Source: Acinetobacter silvestris
GTDB taxonomy: Bacteria > Pseudomonadota > Gammaproteobacteria > Pseudomonadales > Moraxellaceae
DNA length: 64,000 nt
Assembly (NCBI RefSeq): GCF_002135235.1
Contig: NZ_NEGB01000006.1
Location: forward strand, 62,001-126,000
Direction of reading: 5' to 3'
A program made the translations under genes and the position numbers. The notes under the pieces were generated by a model. That model saw only the letters and a list, made by a program, of their open reading frames with translations, was not told the origin of the DNA and searched no databases. This document shows positions 1-9,819 of the stretch, piece by piece (position 1 is the stretch's first letter; every line of letters starts with the position of its first letter).

Positions 1-62
1 TAATTGTTCAGTTGTATAATTTATTGAACAGTTACTGCATTTTGATGATGATGTGCTATTGA

Positions 63-1328
63 TTATTGGCGAATTTGTCCATCACCTAAGACGATCCATT
101 TTTGTGAAGTTAAACCTTCTAGTCCAACAGGACCGCGAGCATGGATTTTATCGGTTGAAATGCCAATTTCAGCACCTAAACCATATTCAAAACCATCAGC
201 AAAGCGGGTTGAGGCATTGACCATGACTGAGCTCGAATCAACACGCGCTAAAAACTGGCGCGCTAAACTAAAGTTCTCAGTAATAATGGCATCGGTATGA
301 TGTGAGCCATACTTGTTAATATGTTGGATGGCTTCTTCCATACCTGACACAACTTTTACAGCTAAAATTGGTCCTAAATATTCTTCATACCAATCTTCTT
401 CGCTTGCCGGTTTGATGGTTGCACCTAAAATGCGCTGCGTTGCTAGGCAGCCACGTAGTTCAACTTGCTTCTCGGCATAGAGTTCAGCAATGCGAGGTAA
501 AAATTCCTCAGCAACCTTTTCATCAACCAATAGCGTTTCCATAGCATTGCAGACGCCATAGCGATGGGTTTTGGCATTTAATGCAATCGGTAAAGCTTTA
601 TGTAAATCTGCATGCGCTTCAACAAAGACATGGCAGTTGCCATCTAAGTGTTTAATGACTGGAATGGTCGCTTCACGGGTAATCCGTTCAATGAGCCCTT
701 TACCGCCTCGAGGAACGATGACGTCCACATATTCAGGCATGGTGATGAGTTGTCCTACCGCGGCACGATCTGTCGTGTTAATGACTTGCACACAAGTTTC
801 AGGTAAGCCAACAGTTTTTAGACCATGTTGAATTGCTTCAGCAATGGCTTGATTGGAATGCAGTGCTTCAGAACCACCACGTAAAATAATAGCATTCCCA
901 GACTTAAGTGCCAGTGATGCTGCTTCAAGTGTGACATTTGGGCGTGATTCATAAATCATGCCGACCACACCTAAAGGTACGCGCATTTTACCAATTTGAA
1001 TCCCAGATGGGCGGTAAGCAAGATCTGTGATTTCACCAATTGGATCGAGTAGATTCATTACATCTTTTAAGCCATGTAACATATCTTTAAAGCGTGTGGG
1101 GGTAAGTTCTAAGCGATCAAGCAGAGCACTGTCAAGATTATGATCTCGACCTTGAGTCATATCAATTTGATTGGCTGCTAAAATTTTCGGCTCACTATTT
1201 TTTAGAGCAGTATAAATAGCAGATAAGGCATTATTTTTTACAATCGTAGATGCGGCTGCCAAAATACTCGATGCTTGGCGAGCTTGTTGACCTACAGTTT
1301 GCATATACTGTTCAATTGAATCTTGCAT
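63..1328 (-). CDS. proA: Gamma-glutamyl phosphate reductase ProA
   Basis: This 421-residue protein is full length for ProA, which reduces gamma-glutamyl phosphate to glutamate semialdehyde with NADPH, the second step of proline synthesis in the cytoplasm. Recognisable blocks are the nucleotide-binding segment [14 protein letters not shown], the stretch [12 protein letters not shown], the catalytic-cysteine region [13 protein letters not shown] and the C-terminal [15 protein letters not shown]. It belongs to the aldehyde dehydrogenase superfamily. The start ATG at 1326-1328 gives the usual ProA N-terminus. It stands alone here: proB is not adjacent, and the next gene is divergent. The 62 bases between its stop and the window edge hold nothing I can identify. 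Confidence 0.97.
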   Translation of the reverse strand: MQDSIEQYMQTVGQQARQASSILAAASTIVKNNALSAIYTALKNSEPKILAANQIDMTQGRDHNLDSALLDRLELTPTRFKDMLHGLKDVMNLLDPIGEITDLAYRPSGIQIGKMRVPLGVVGMIYESRPNVTLEAASLALKSGNAIILRGGSEALHSNQAIAEAIQHGLKTVGLPETCVQVINTTDRAAVGQLITMPEYVDVIVPRGGKGLIERITREATIPVIKHLDGNCHVFVEAHADLHKALPIALNAKTHRYGVCNAMETLLVDEKVAEEFLPRIAELYAEKQVELRGCLATQRILGATIKPASEEDWYEEYLGPILAVKVVSGMEEAIQHINKYGSHHTDAIITENFSLARQFLARVDSSSVMVNASTRFADGFEYGLGAEIGISTDKIHARGPVGLEGLTSQKWIVLGDGQIRQ

Positions 1329-1621
1329 AGTATTCTATTTGATCGCTAAAAAACTCTGTTTGATAGTAGCAGCCAGTGTTATAACAATCCATGGATTTAC
1401 AAGAAAAAATAGCGGATCAATTCAAGTTGGTCGTGTGTATTTGGCATATTTGACCGTTTAAACTCGATAAGCGGTCAATTAAGCGATTGCGGATAAAACA
1501 AATAGTTGTATAGAATGAAACAATAAGGACATTGACCCACTACAAATTTTATTATTTGTGATGACTGGAAAAACAACGGATCTTGCAAAATAAAAAAATA
1601 AAGCAAGAATGGAGGCAGGAA

Positions 1622-2947
1622 ATGAATTCCATTATCCAAATGGACGCGGAATCACACCAATCTTTCTCAAGTTTTGGTTTTTTTGATACTTATCATAAAA
1701 ACAGTTTTAAGCAACCAGCACGAACCACGTGGATTGATGGCTGGAAAATTGAATATATGGCGATTGCAGACCCTAAAACAGCACACAATACGCCTATTGT
1801 TATTGTCGGTGGGGCATTCCAAAACTTTAATTCCTATAAATATTGTGTAGAACAGTTCTTTGAAAGTGGTCCAGTGATTTTGATAGATCTTCCCTCTATG
1901 GGGGCGAATCAACAAATTAGGAATGTTGACTCGGGTCTATCAGCAGGAACCTTGGAGCTACCGGACCTATCGCGTATGTTGGGTGAGTGGCTGGATATGC
2001 TTAGTGTTCCTAAAGTTGCGGTGGTTGGAATTTCTTTAGGCTCTGTGATTGCCTCTTTTTTTGCAGAGCAACGTCCAGATTTAATTGAAAAAATAATTCT
2101 GATGGGGGTTATGCAAAAAACCCGTAAAAGTTGGCGAATGCTATTGGAAGAGTCGCTTGCGCTAATGAAAGAACAGCGCATGGACGAGTTTGGCCAGGCT
2201 GTAATTCTTTACTTAGTGAACCATGCCAAACTTGATAAAACGCGTATGTCTCCAACTGCAAAACGTTTGTTTTTTAAGCAAATGGCGGATTTTACCAGTA
2301 CTGAGCAAGAACGCTACGAAATTAACTGTAATCGTTTATTGCGCTTATCTAATGTGCCTGCACCTATTTGTAATACGCTGGTTGCATGTGGTCAATACGA
2401 TAGTTTCACTCTACCGCACGAAAATGCTGATTTTGCGTTGCAATGTCCAGATATGCAGTTTGCCATGATTGCGAATGCAGATCATGTGCCACAGTTACAG
2501 CGCCGTAAAGAAACCATGAACTTATTCACCACTTATCTAAAAGGTGAGTCCATTAAGAACTTAGATGGCATCATTAATTTAACCCGCGAACAAATGCAAA
2601 ATATGGAGCGTCGCGGTGAAGAGCGTATCCAAGTTTTACAACCGAATCGTCAGTTAAGCCATCGTCACTCAGATCAAGAAGTTGCAGTTTCAATCGTAGA
2701 CTTAAATTACTTTGGCTTATTGATGCAGCTTGATGATCAATCGCAGTTTACTTTTGTTGATTCACATCCTCGAGATTTAGCCTTAAATTTATGTGATGAT
2801 GAGGGGGAATTTAAGATTGAATGTCTTATTTTTGAAACTTCTCAATATGGCATACGTGCATTATTTAAGCATGGAAGTTTTGCAAATGCAGATCGTTTAC
2901 TTCGATTTGTCCAACGACAAAAACAAGTGAATAGTATTGCAGTGTAA
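1622..2947 (+). CDS. Alpha/beta hydrolase with PilZ-like C-terminal domain
   Basis: The start is set at 1622 because GGAGG lies just upstream of that ATG; a TTG at 1583 would add 13 residues. The 441-residue product begins with an alpha/beta-hydrolase fold: an oxyanion stretch (IVGGAFQNF), a nucleophile elbow G-I-S-L-G with Ser138, and a late His in NADHVPQLQ, so a serine-hydrolase triad is plausible. From about residue 328 a second domain begins with R330-R331-x3-R335 (ERRGEERIQ) and later VDLNYFG, which resembles the RRxxxR and DxSxxG signature of PilZ c-di-GMP-binding domains with Asn in place of Ser. The substrate is unknown. The PilZ reading is inference from motif pattern only. Confidence 0.85.
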   Translation: MNSIIQMDAESHQSFSSFGFFDTYHKNSFKQPARTTWIDGWKIEYMAIADPKTAHNTPIVIVGGAFQNFNSYKYCVEQFFESGPVILIDLPSMGANQQIRNVDSGLSAGTLELPDLSRMLGEWLDMLSVPKVAVVGISLGSVIASFFAEQRPDLIEKIILMGVMQKTRKSWRMLLEESLALMKEQRMDEFGQAVILYLVNHAKLDKTRMSPTAKRLFFKQMADFTSTEQERYEINCNRLLRLSNVPAPICNTLVACGQYDSFTLPHENADFALQCPDMQFAMIANADHVPQLQRRKETMNLFTTYLKGESIKNLDGIINLTREQMQNMERRGEERIQVLQPNRQLSHRHSDQEVAVSIVDLNYFGLLMQLDDQSQFTFVDSHPRDLALNLCDDEGEFKIECLIFETSQYGIRALFKHGSFANADRLLRFVQRQKQVNSIAV

Positions 2948-2992
2948 TTCTTTTACTTTGGTCCAGTTGCCGATGTAATGTCATCTGAAAAT

Positions 2993-3024
2993 AAAAAAAC
3001 CAGTCGAATTGGACTGGTTTTTTT
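2993..3024. terminator. Bidirectional intrinsic terminator
   Basis: Stem AAAACCAGTC / GACTGGTTTT around a 6-nt loop, flanked by an A-run on the left and a T-run on the right. It lies between the convergent hydrolase gene and methyltransferase gene and can serve both. Confidence 0.9.
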
Positions 3025-3055
3025 ATTGGGTCATGATGGCTTTTAGAGTGTGAAA

Positions 3056-3916
3056 TTAAACGTCATGTGATGGATCTAACTTCGCATGAATCATCCAAAC
3101 CAGATCGCCTAAATGTTCATCAGTATTGGCGGCAGAGTTTTTTTGAAAATAAATGCTGGGTTGTATAACGTCTACTTGATTGAAGCCAGCTTGTTGAAAG
3201 AAATTACAGACTTCGGCAGGGTGAGTAAAGTGAAAACTAAAAGCACTACGTGACATGACTTTCAATAATTTACTACTATTCCAAATGATTTTCGCCAATT
3301 TGTTTTTAACTGGGTCTGGATATAGATCAGTGAGATAATGTAGGGTTTTGAAGTTTTTCCCATAGAGCACAATGGATTGCAATAATTGTTGTAATAAAGC
3401 TTTATCAAAGTAGTTAATCAATCCCTCACTGATGATCACCAGTGGTTTAGCGGGATCAAACTCATCGAAAGCTGTTTTAAAATCTGTGGTAAATAAATCA
3501 GCAGAAAGAACATCTGGACTGTTGGGATCAATTTGTTTTAAAGCATCTTGTTTGGTTTGTGCCATATCGGGCAAATCTAATTCACGATAATTAATTGCTG
3601 GATAGTTTTTTCTAAACCACCAGCCACGGGGTGAAAGCCCAGCGGCAATTTCTAAAACTTGTATATCAGGATATTGCTGAATGAGTTGAGTCAAATGTTC
3701 ATCTAATAAAGTATGTCGGGTCTTTAAGGTGGTGCGCATACTGCCACCGACATATTTTTCGGCCCAACTCTCAGCAGGGTGTGCCAGATAAGCCAGTGAT
3801 TTTCCTTTAGCGGTAGCAAGTAATGGATGTGAAATTCCCATTTGATACCAAATATACCCCGTGTAATGTGCGGTAAAGGAAATATGGCGATGTTTGGATA
3901 GTTGTGGCTGTGTCAT
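3056..3916 (-). CDS. Class I SAM-dependent methyltransferase, leucine carboxyl methyltransferase-like
   Basis: The 286-residue product resembles the LCMT/PPM1-type O-methyltransferases. It has a SAM-binding segment VLEIAAGLSPRG in place of the classical E/DxGxGxG, the acidic residue of motif II in YRELDLPDM, and the family-typical IISEGLINYFD. The start is supported by AGGA five bases before ATG (3914-3916). It is likely cytoplasmic and has no signal peptide. Substrate is unknown; relatives methylate carboxyl or hydroxyl groups on small molecules or proteins. It is a single gene, convergent with the hydrolase gene and upstream of no partner on its strand. Confidence 0.8.
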   Translation of the reverse strand: MTQPQLSKHRHISFTAHYTGYIWYQMGISHPLLATAKGKSLAYLAHPAESWAEKYVGGSMRTTLKTRHTLLDEHLTQLIQQYPDIQVLEIAAGLSPRGWWFRKNYPAINYRELDLPDMAQTKQDALKQIDPNSPDVLSADLFTTDFKTAFDEFDPAKPLVIISEGLINYFDKALLQQLLQSIVLYGKNFKTLHYLTDLYPDPVKNKLAKIIWNSSKLLKVMSRSAFSFHFTHPAEVCNFFQQAGFNQVDVIQPSIYFQKNSAANTDEHLGDLVWMIHAKLDPSHDV

Positions 3917-4006
3917 GGTTATCCTTAACTTAATTTATTTTTCTAAATTTTTACTGCTGTCGATTTGAATGCTTATTCATTTGTTTGAAAATTTTTCAAG
4001 CAAATT

Positions 4007-4037
4007 AAAAAAGGAACATCTGAGATGTTCCTTTATC
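4007..4037 (-). terminator. Intrinsic terminator after nagZ
   Basis: Stem AAAGGAACATC / GATGTTCCTTT with a 3-nt loop. Read on the minus strand it is followed by a run of Ts, just after the nagZ stop codon. Confidence 0.85.
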
Positions 4038-4039
4038 TT

Positions 4040-5059
4040 TTAACGAGAATTTTTAAATTCTTCAATGGCTTTTCTGACAGCTTGCCATTCATTGCCTAAT
4101 TCAAGCTGTGCTCCAATTTGAATATTGGGAATTTTTCCACGCATACGTTCCAGTCTTTCTTGATTAGGCAACGGTAAGTTTTCAATACCTGCCAAAGCTG
4201 TACGTGCCGATTCACGATGATTACACACTAAGCCCATATCACAACCTGCATTTAATGCCGCTTGAATCCGGGCATCAGCACCACCTGCAACGCAAGCAGC
4301 TTGCATGGTTAAATCATCTGAGAATAAGACACCATCATAGTTAAACTGTTGACGTAAGATCTTTTGCAGCCAAAATTTTGAAAAACCAGCAGGATTGGGA
4401 TCCACTTTTTCATAAATCACATGTGCAGGCATGAGTGCATCAAGTTGTGGCATGAGTTTAATAAAGCTTTGCATATCTTTATGATAAATTTCGTCATAGC
4501 TACGCGTATCGATTGCCGCTGCGACATGAGAGTCTGCTTTGACGGAGCCATGACCAGGGAAATGTTTGCCTGTGGTTGCCATCCCGGCACGTTTCATTCC
4601 GTGCATAAAGGCATCGACCAGTGGGACAATATCTGTCATATTTTGTGCAAAACCACGATCGCCAATGACATCACTAATATCATTCAGATCAAGTACGGGC
4701 GCAAAGCTGAAATCAATACCCACAGCTAAGACTTCAATGGCCATGAGCCAGCCACATTTTTCAGCAAGTGCTAAAGCTTTTTCTGGTTCAGTTAAGTAGA
4801 GTTCTCCAAATTGCCCCATGGCAGGCAGTAGACTAAACCCATGTTTTAAACGCTGTACCCGACCACCTTCCTGATCCACTGCAATTAAAATATCAGGGCG
4901 AATTTGGCGCATATGATCGGTTAAAGCACGAACTTGAGCTGGAGATTCTATATTTCGTGCAAATAAAATCATGCCACCGACTTGCGGAGCTTGTAATAGT
5001 TCAATATCTTCTAAGGTAAGTTCAGTACCTGCGATGTCTAGCATCAATGCGCCAATCAT
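4040..5059 (-). CDS. nagZ: Beta-N-acetylhexosaminidase NagZ
   Basis: This 339-residue glycoside hydrolase family 3 enzyme removes N-acetylglucosamine from GlcNAc-anhydroMurNAc peptides during peptidoglycan recycling in the cytoplasm. It shows the NagZ signature KHFPGHGSVKADSHVA, which carries the Asp-His acid/base dyad on a mobile loop, and VLFSDDLTM, whose first Asp is the expected nucleophile. DQEGGRVQRLK near residue 60 is another conserved block. Length matches the family and there is no signal peptide. In organisms with an inducible AmpC beta-lactamase, NagZ produces the activating muropeptides; no ampR is visible here. It is divergent from prc, another cell-envelope gene. Confidence 0.97.
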   Translation of the reverse strand: MIGALMLDIAGTELTLEDIELLQAPQVGGMILFARNIESPAQVRALTDHMRQIRPDILIAVDQEGGRVQRLKHGFSLLPAMGQFGELYLTEPEKALALAEKCGWLMAIEVLAVGIDFSFAPVLDLNDISDVIGDRGFAQNMTDIVPLVDAFMHGMKRAGMATTGKHFPGHGSVKADSHVAAAIDTRSYDEIYHKDMQSFIKLMPQLDALMPAHVIYEKVDPNPAGFSKFWLQKILRQQFNYDGVLFSDDLTMQAACVAGGADARIQAALNAGCDMGLVCNHRESARTALAGIENLPLPNQERLERMRGKIPNIQIGAQLELGNEWQAVRKAIEEFKNSR

Positions 5060-5244
5060 AGAAAATCCGTGGTTGTATTTTTAAAAAGTAACAATACTCG
5101 AATTCTGCAATGATTTGCTACATTTTGTCAGTCCAGATTATGATAAAACGACACTAGATAAAGTTGTTTAAGATTTTGAAACTGTTGAGTGTAGATTGAA
5201 AAACAACATAGAAATTGGAAAATCCAAGGAAGTATTAAGAATTT

Positions 5245-7431
5245 ATGAAACTTCAAACAATCGCTTGTGCCGTTGCTATTGCGACGGGTAGTTTGTTCTT
5301 TACCCATACCATCGATCAAGCTATGGCGGAAACTAATCCTGCTTCCGTTTCTCAATCCATTCATCCGACTCAAGAGCAAGCCTTAGTAACACGCCAGTTG
5401 GCAACGCTGATTGACCGTCAACATTATTTGAATATGCGCTTAGATGCAAATACATCGAATCGCATTTTAGAGATGTACATTGATAGTTTAGATCCGGAAC
5501 ATACTTTATTTTTAGCACCAGAAATTGAAAAATATAAAAAGCAATATGGTGCGACCTTAGGTGCTTCACTTAAAGCGGGTGATTTATCGGGCCCTTATGG
5601 CATACATGCTCAATATCGTGAGCGCTTAAAAGAATTCTATACTTTCATTTTAGCTGAGCTGAAAAAGCCGCAAAATCTGAATCAACCTCATGAGTATATT
5701 GATTCAGATCGTGAAAAAGCGCCATTTTTTACGACCAAAACAGAGCTGGAGAACTATTGGCGTAAAACGTTGGTCTCTCAGCTGATAAATCTGACGATTT
5801 CTAAGCAAGAAGATCAAGCCAAACAAAAAGCCTTGAAAGATGATCCTTCGCTTGCCAATGGTCAAAATTTAGCATCACCAGAAGATTTAAGCCCCGTACA
5901 AATGTTAACGAAACGTTATACACGTCAGTTAGAGCGTATTGGACGTACCAAAAGTGACGATGTACTCGAACGCATTTTAAATGCGATGACCTTAACTTAT
6001 GATCCACATAGCAACTATTTCCCACCTGTGGATGCGATGGAGTTGAATCGTCAAACGACATTGCAATTAGAAGGGATCGGGGTGTCGATCCGTCCAGAAC
6101 GCGGCAATGAAGATTACACCAAAATTGAAACTATTGTTGATGGTGGTCCTGCCAGCAAATCGGGACAAGTCAAATCTGGGGATCGCATCATTGGTGTGGC
6201 TCAAGATGGTAACAAAATGGTGGATGTCATTGGTTGGCCAAGTTCTGAAATTGTGGGTTTGATTCGCGGTAAGCGTGGCACCAAAGTTGCAGTGAAGCTC
6301 TTAGGCGCAGGTGCATCAATGAACCAAGCACGTGTGGTGACTTTAACTCGTGACGTGATTCAAGAAGAAGATGCAGGCGTTCGTACCCGTACAGTTGAAA
6401 TTAGTCGAGATGGTCAAAAACATAAATTTGGTGTCCTTGAAATTCCATCTTTCTATTTAAACTATCGTGCACGCCGTGCAGGGACGGAATATCGTTCAGT
6501 TGCTGAAGATACCAATAAAGCATTACAGTCCTTGGCAGCACAAAATGTAGAAGGCATTATCATTGATTTGCGTAACAATCCAGGTGGTTCACTGGAAGAA
6601 GTTGCCAAAATGATTGGACAAGTTATTAAAGAAGGTCCAGTAGTTCAAATTCGTGATGGGAATGGCAATGTGAGTGTCTTCCAAGACACCGATGGTGGGG
6701 CACAAACGTATGCTGGACCGTTGGCAGTGTTGATTAATCTTGCTTCAGCATCGGCGAGTGAAATCTATTCTGCGGCAATCCAAGATTATGACCGTGGTGT
6801 GGTGATTGGAAGTACGACTACTGGGAAGGGTACTGCACAGGTGCAGTTAGATAGTTTAGCCTATGGCCAAGCAACGTTAACCCAACGTAAGTTTTATCGT
6901 GTCACTGGTGGTAGTACTCAGAATAAAGGGGTAGTCCCAGATATCAAACTGGTGGATATCTATGATGAGGAATTTGGTGAGCGTAAAGCGAAAAATGCCT
7001 TGAAATGGGATACAATTCCGACTGCGCCATTTAAGCGTGATGGTGAAATTCAAAAATATATTCCACAGCTCACTGTGTTATCGCAAAAACGTGTGGCTCA
7101 AGATCCACAATTTCAAATGTTAGAAACACGTAAAAATATTGCACAGCAAAGTAAGGAACAAAAGAAAGTCGTGTTGGATATTGACCAACGTAAAGCTGAG
7201 TTAAATAGTTTAGAGTTGAAATCATTGCAAGCTGAAAATACGCGACGAATTGCAACTGGGCAAAAACCATTTTCAAACTGGGAAAGTTATCAAGCTTCAT
7301 TGGATGCTTTGGCTGAATCTAGAGCGAAGATGAAGGCGAATCAGCGACCAGCTTTACCTGAAGAGGAGACTTTTGTGATGGAATCTGCGAATGTGTTGCT
7401 CGATTTAGCAAATTTGAAAAAAACGAATTAA
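5245..7431 (+). CDS. prc: Periplasmic tail-specific protease Prc (CtpA/Tsp)
   Basis: This 728-residue carboxy-terminal processing protease trims or degrades periplasmic and lipid-anchored proteins, including peptidoglycan hydrolases and their regulators. An N-terminal signal peptide ends near AMAETNP. A PDZ domain spans roughly residues 270-360 (GIGVSIRPERGNED to VKLLGAG). The S41 peptidase core follows, with IIDLRNNPGGSLEEVA, the catalytic Ser in ASASASEIYSAA and the catalytic Lys in TTTGKGTAQ. Length and domain order match E. coli Prc rather than short CtpA types. It is monocistronic, ending in a strong terminator. Confidence 0.96.
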   Translation: MKLQTIACAVAIATGSLFFTHTIDQAMAETNPASVSQSIHPTQEQALVTRQLATLIDRQHYLNMRLDANTSNRILEMYIDSLDPEHTLFLAPEIEKYKKQYGATLGASLKAGDLSGPYGIHAQYRERLKEFYTFILAELKKPQNLNQPHEYIDSDREKAPFFTTKTELENYWRKTLVSQLINLTISKQEDQAKQKALKDDPSLANGQNLASPEDLSPVQMLTKRYTRQLERIGRTKSDDVLERILNAMTLTYDPHSNYFPPVDAMELNRQTTLQLEGIGVSIRPERGNEDYTKIETIVDGGPASKSGQVKSGDRIIGVAQDGNKMVDVIGWPSSEIVGLIRGKRGTKVAVKLLGAGASMNQARVVTLTRDVIQEEDAGVRTRTVEISRDGQKHKFGVLEIPSFYLNYRARRAGTEYRSVAEDTNKALQSLAAQNVEGIIIDLRNNPGGSLEEVAKMIGQVIKEGPVVQIRDGNGNVSVFQDTDGGAQTYAGPLAVLINLASASASEIYSAAIQDYDRGVVIGSTTTGKGTAQVQLDSLAYGQATLTQRKFYRVTGGSTQNKGVVPDIKLVDIYDEEFGERKAKNALKWDTIPTAPFKRDGEIQKYIPQLTVLSQKRVAQDPQFQMLETRKNIAQQSKEQKKVVLDIDQRKAELNSLELKSLQAENTRRIATGQKPFSNWESYQASLDALAESRAKMKANQRPALPEEETFVMESANVLLDLANLKKTN

Positions 7432-7453
7432 AAAGAGTTTTAATGTATAATTG

Positions 7454-7481
7454 AAAAAAGCATATTTCGATATGCTTTTTT
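7454..7481 (+). terminator. Intrinsic terminator after prc
   Basis: Perfect stem AAAAAAGCATAT / ATATGCTTTTTT closed by a TTCG tetraloop, 22 bases after the prc stop codon. Confidence 0.92.
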
Positions 7482-7567
7482 CAATATACTACTTAAAAAA
7501 CAACTTGACCTTCAATAGGATAGTGATACTTTAAGGAAATTAATATTCTTAAAAAAGATGAGCCTTT

Positions 7568-7581
7568 ACGCAGTGATGCGT
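7568..7581 (+). promoter_or_regulatory. Short leader hairpin before the MHYT-GGDEF-EAL gene
   Basis: ACGCA / TGCGT with a GTGA loop, followed by TATCTC and five Ts, about 55 bases before the preferred start codon. It could be a leader hairpin or weak attenuator. It does not resemble a c-di-GMP riboswitch core as I know it. Confidence 0.25.
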
Positions 7582-7636
7582 TATCTCTTTTTAGTTTCTA
7601 ATAACAATAATGGATTCATTTTGGAAGTGTTGTTTT

Positions 7637-9703
7637 ATGATTCATATGGGTTATGACAGTAATCTCGTTATAGGTTCTGCATGCATTGCAGTTATAACCT
7701 GTTACTGGGGTATTTCATTTGAACAACGCATTTTTAAACAACCCAATTTAAAACGTCAACGAATATTACTTTGCTTGTGTGGTTCCATATTTGGATTCGC
7801 TATTTGGAGTATGCATTATGTGGGAATGCTTGCTGGTCATTTACCTGCTGGGTATTCTTTTGATCCTGGTTTAACCATTTATTCATTTATTATTGCTGCA
7901 GCAGCTTCTACATTTGCCATTTGGCTGACTACCCGAGAGACCTTACCTTTAGCTAGATTGGTTCTTGGGGCACTTCTCATGGGGCTAGGTATTTCAGGCA
8001 TGCATTATGTTGGTATGATGGGACTCCAGTTGCCCAATCAAGAGATTCATTATGATCCTTTAATCGTTATTTTTTCAGTACTGATTGCGATCAGTGGATC
8101 AGGTCTGTCCTTTTGGTTGGCTTTTAAGTATAAAAAAGCAATTTATTATAAGCGTCTAATTAGGTTTTCGATTGCCTGTATGATCGCATTTAGCATTATT
8201 GGAATGCATTATACTGGCATGGCAGCAGCTTCATTTTATAGTTTAGATGATATGACGCATACTCTTCCACAGGGTCAGGAAGGGCATGGGATTTTGCTTT
8301 TTGCGATTATATTTGTAACCAGTTTAATATTGGTTGCAGCATTTGCAGTTGCTGTGCTTGAACTTCGTTTGGAAGAACGTAATTTACAACTCTTAAGAGT
8401 GAATAAAGAATTAGAGAATTTAGCCTTACAAGATAATTTAACCAAATTACCCAATCGATTATTTCTTGGTGACTATACTGAATCTTTATTTTCAGCATAT
8501 ACAAGTGACTGCAAAATTGCATTTATTTATATTGATTTAGATCGATTTAAATCCGTCAATGATGCATTCGGACATCATGTTGGGGATGAGCTATTGGTTA
8601 AATTAGCTCAAAGATTACATGTGCTATTAGAGTATCAGCAGCAGCTTATCCGCATTGGCGGTGATGAGTTTTTGTTGATTTTAGAGCAATCTTCGCAAGC
8701 TCAAGCTGAATATGTGGCAGATAGGGTATTGCAACAAATTCAGGAAAGTTTTCGGATTTTAGGTAAAGAAATTAATATTTCAGCCAGTATGGGAATCGCA
8801 TTTTATCCTGATCATGGTCATAATTTACAAGACCTACTGATTTCTGCTGATGCAGCCATGCTGCGCTCTAAAGAACAAGGACGTAATACCTACAGTATTT
8901 TTAATTATTCGATTGACCATCGACAAAGTAATCGTAGTCAATCTAAGCTGATTAATGATTTATATAAAGCAGTCGAAGAACAGCAATTTGTTTTATTTTA
9001 TCAGCCCAAATTTACGGCAGAGTATCGAATTTGTGGTGTTGAAGCTTTAATTCGCTGGAAACACCCTAACTTGGGTTTACTTGCACCAGGAATGTTTATT
9101 GATGGTGCGGAACAAACTGGATTAATTATTAAAATGGGCTACTGGGCACTAGAACAAGCCTGCATGCAAATCCAAGCGTGGACTGAAAAGCGCTATGATT
9201 TTTTTCCAATCGCAGTCAATCTTTCCGCAGTTCAATTTGAACATAAGCATTTGATTCAGACCTTAGAACAGTTAATTCAAAAATATCAGTTAAAAGCCAA
9301 TAGTTTGATTATTGAAATTACTGAGTCGACAGCAATGCATCATATTGAAACGAGTATTCAAACATTTAAAAAGTTAAGAAGTTTGGGGATTCGTTTAGCG
9401 ATTGATGATTTTGGTACAGGGCATTCAAGCTTTTTATATTTAAAAGATTTACCTGTAGATGAATTAAAAATTGATCGTGAGTTTATTCGTAATTTATCTG
9501 AAGGCTCTAAAGAAGAGATTATTCTAGAAAGTATTATTCAGTTAGCCATTCGATTAGGTTTGATTGTGACGGCTGAAGGGGTGGAAACTGAACAACAATC
9601 GATCATCCTAAAACGCTTAGGTTGTCAGCAATTACAAGGTTATTTGTTAGGTATGCCTTTACCGGTAGATCGTTTAGAAGAAAACTATTGCTATAGAGAT
9701 TGA
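7637..9703 (+). CDS. MHYT-GGDEF-EAL membrane c-di-GMP signalling protein
   Basis: I prefer ATG 7637 because GGAAG lies nine bases upstream; ATG 7610 would add nine residues and has no ribosome-binding site. The 688-residue product has seven hydrophobic segments containing three MHYxGM motifs (near residues 59, 122 and 190), the MHYT sensor proposed to bind copper and sense O2, CO or NO. A diguanylate-cyclase domain follows with an intact RIGGDEF (near 341), without an RxxD inhibitory site just upstream. The phosphodiesterase domain keeps EAL (near 469), ITEST, DDFGTG, KIDREF and AEGVE. Both catalytic centres look intact, so it may make or hydrolyse c-di-GMP; net activity cannot be told from sequence. 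Confidence 0.92.
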   Translation: MIHMGYDSNLVIGSACIAVITCYWGISFEQRIFKQPNLKRQRILLCLCGSIFGFAIWSMHYVGMLAGHLPAGYSFDPGLTIYSFIIAAAASTFAIWLTTRETLPLARLVLGALLMGLGISGMHYVGMMGLQLPNQEIHYDPLIVIFSVLIAISGSGLSFWLAFKYKKAIYYKRLIRFSIACMIAFSIIGMHYTGMAAASFYSLDDMTHTLPQGQEGHGILLFAIIFVTSLILVAAFAVAVLELRLEERNLQLLRVNKELENLALQDNLTKLPNRLFLGDYTESLFSAYTSDCKIAFIYIDLDRFKSVNDAFGHHVGDELLVKLAQRLHVLLEYQQQLIRIGGDEFLLILEQSSQAQAEYVADRVLQQIQESFRILGKEINISASMGIAFYPDHGHNLQDLLISADAAMLRSKEQGRNTYSIFNYSIDHRQSNRSQSKLINDLYKAVEEQQFVLFYQPKFTAEYRICGVEALIRWKHPNLGLLAPGMFIDGAEQTGLIIKMGYWALEQACMQIQAWTEKRYDFFPIAVNLSAVQFEHKHLIQTLEQLIQKYQLKANSLIIEITESTAMHHIETSIQTFKKLRSLGIRLAIDDFGTGHSSFLYLKDLPVDELKIDREFIRNLSEGSKEEIILESIIQLAIRLGLIVTAEGVETEQQSIILKRLGCQQLQGYLLGMPLPVDRLEENYCYRD

Positions 9704-9819
9704 GCATAAGCTTTGTAAATCACCTCATTTAAAATGGCTGTTGATCTGCTACAATATCGCCAATTTTTAATATTGATCAATTTGATCTCTGTGCTGCGGT
9801 TCTGCAGTAGGTATTTTTC

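Noticed and set aside
571..831. Plus-strand open frame inside proA
   Set aside because: It is the complementary shadow of a strongly conserved enzyme and shows no protein-like features.
7520..7610. A c-di-GMP riboswitch in the leader of the MHYT-GGDEF-EAL gene
   Set aside because: The leader is short and has only a 5-bp hairpin; none of the conserved GEMM bases or paired stems is present.
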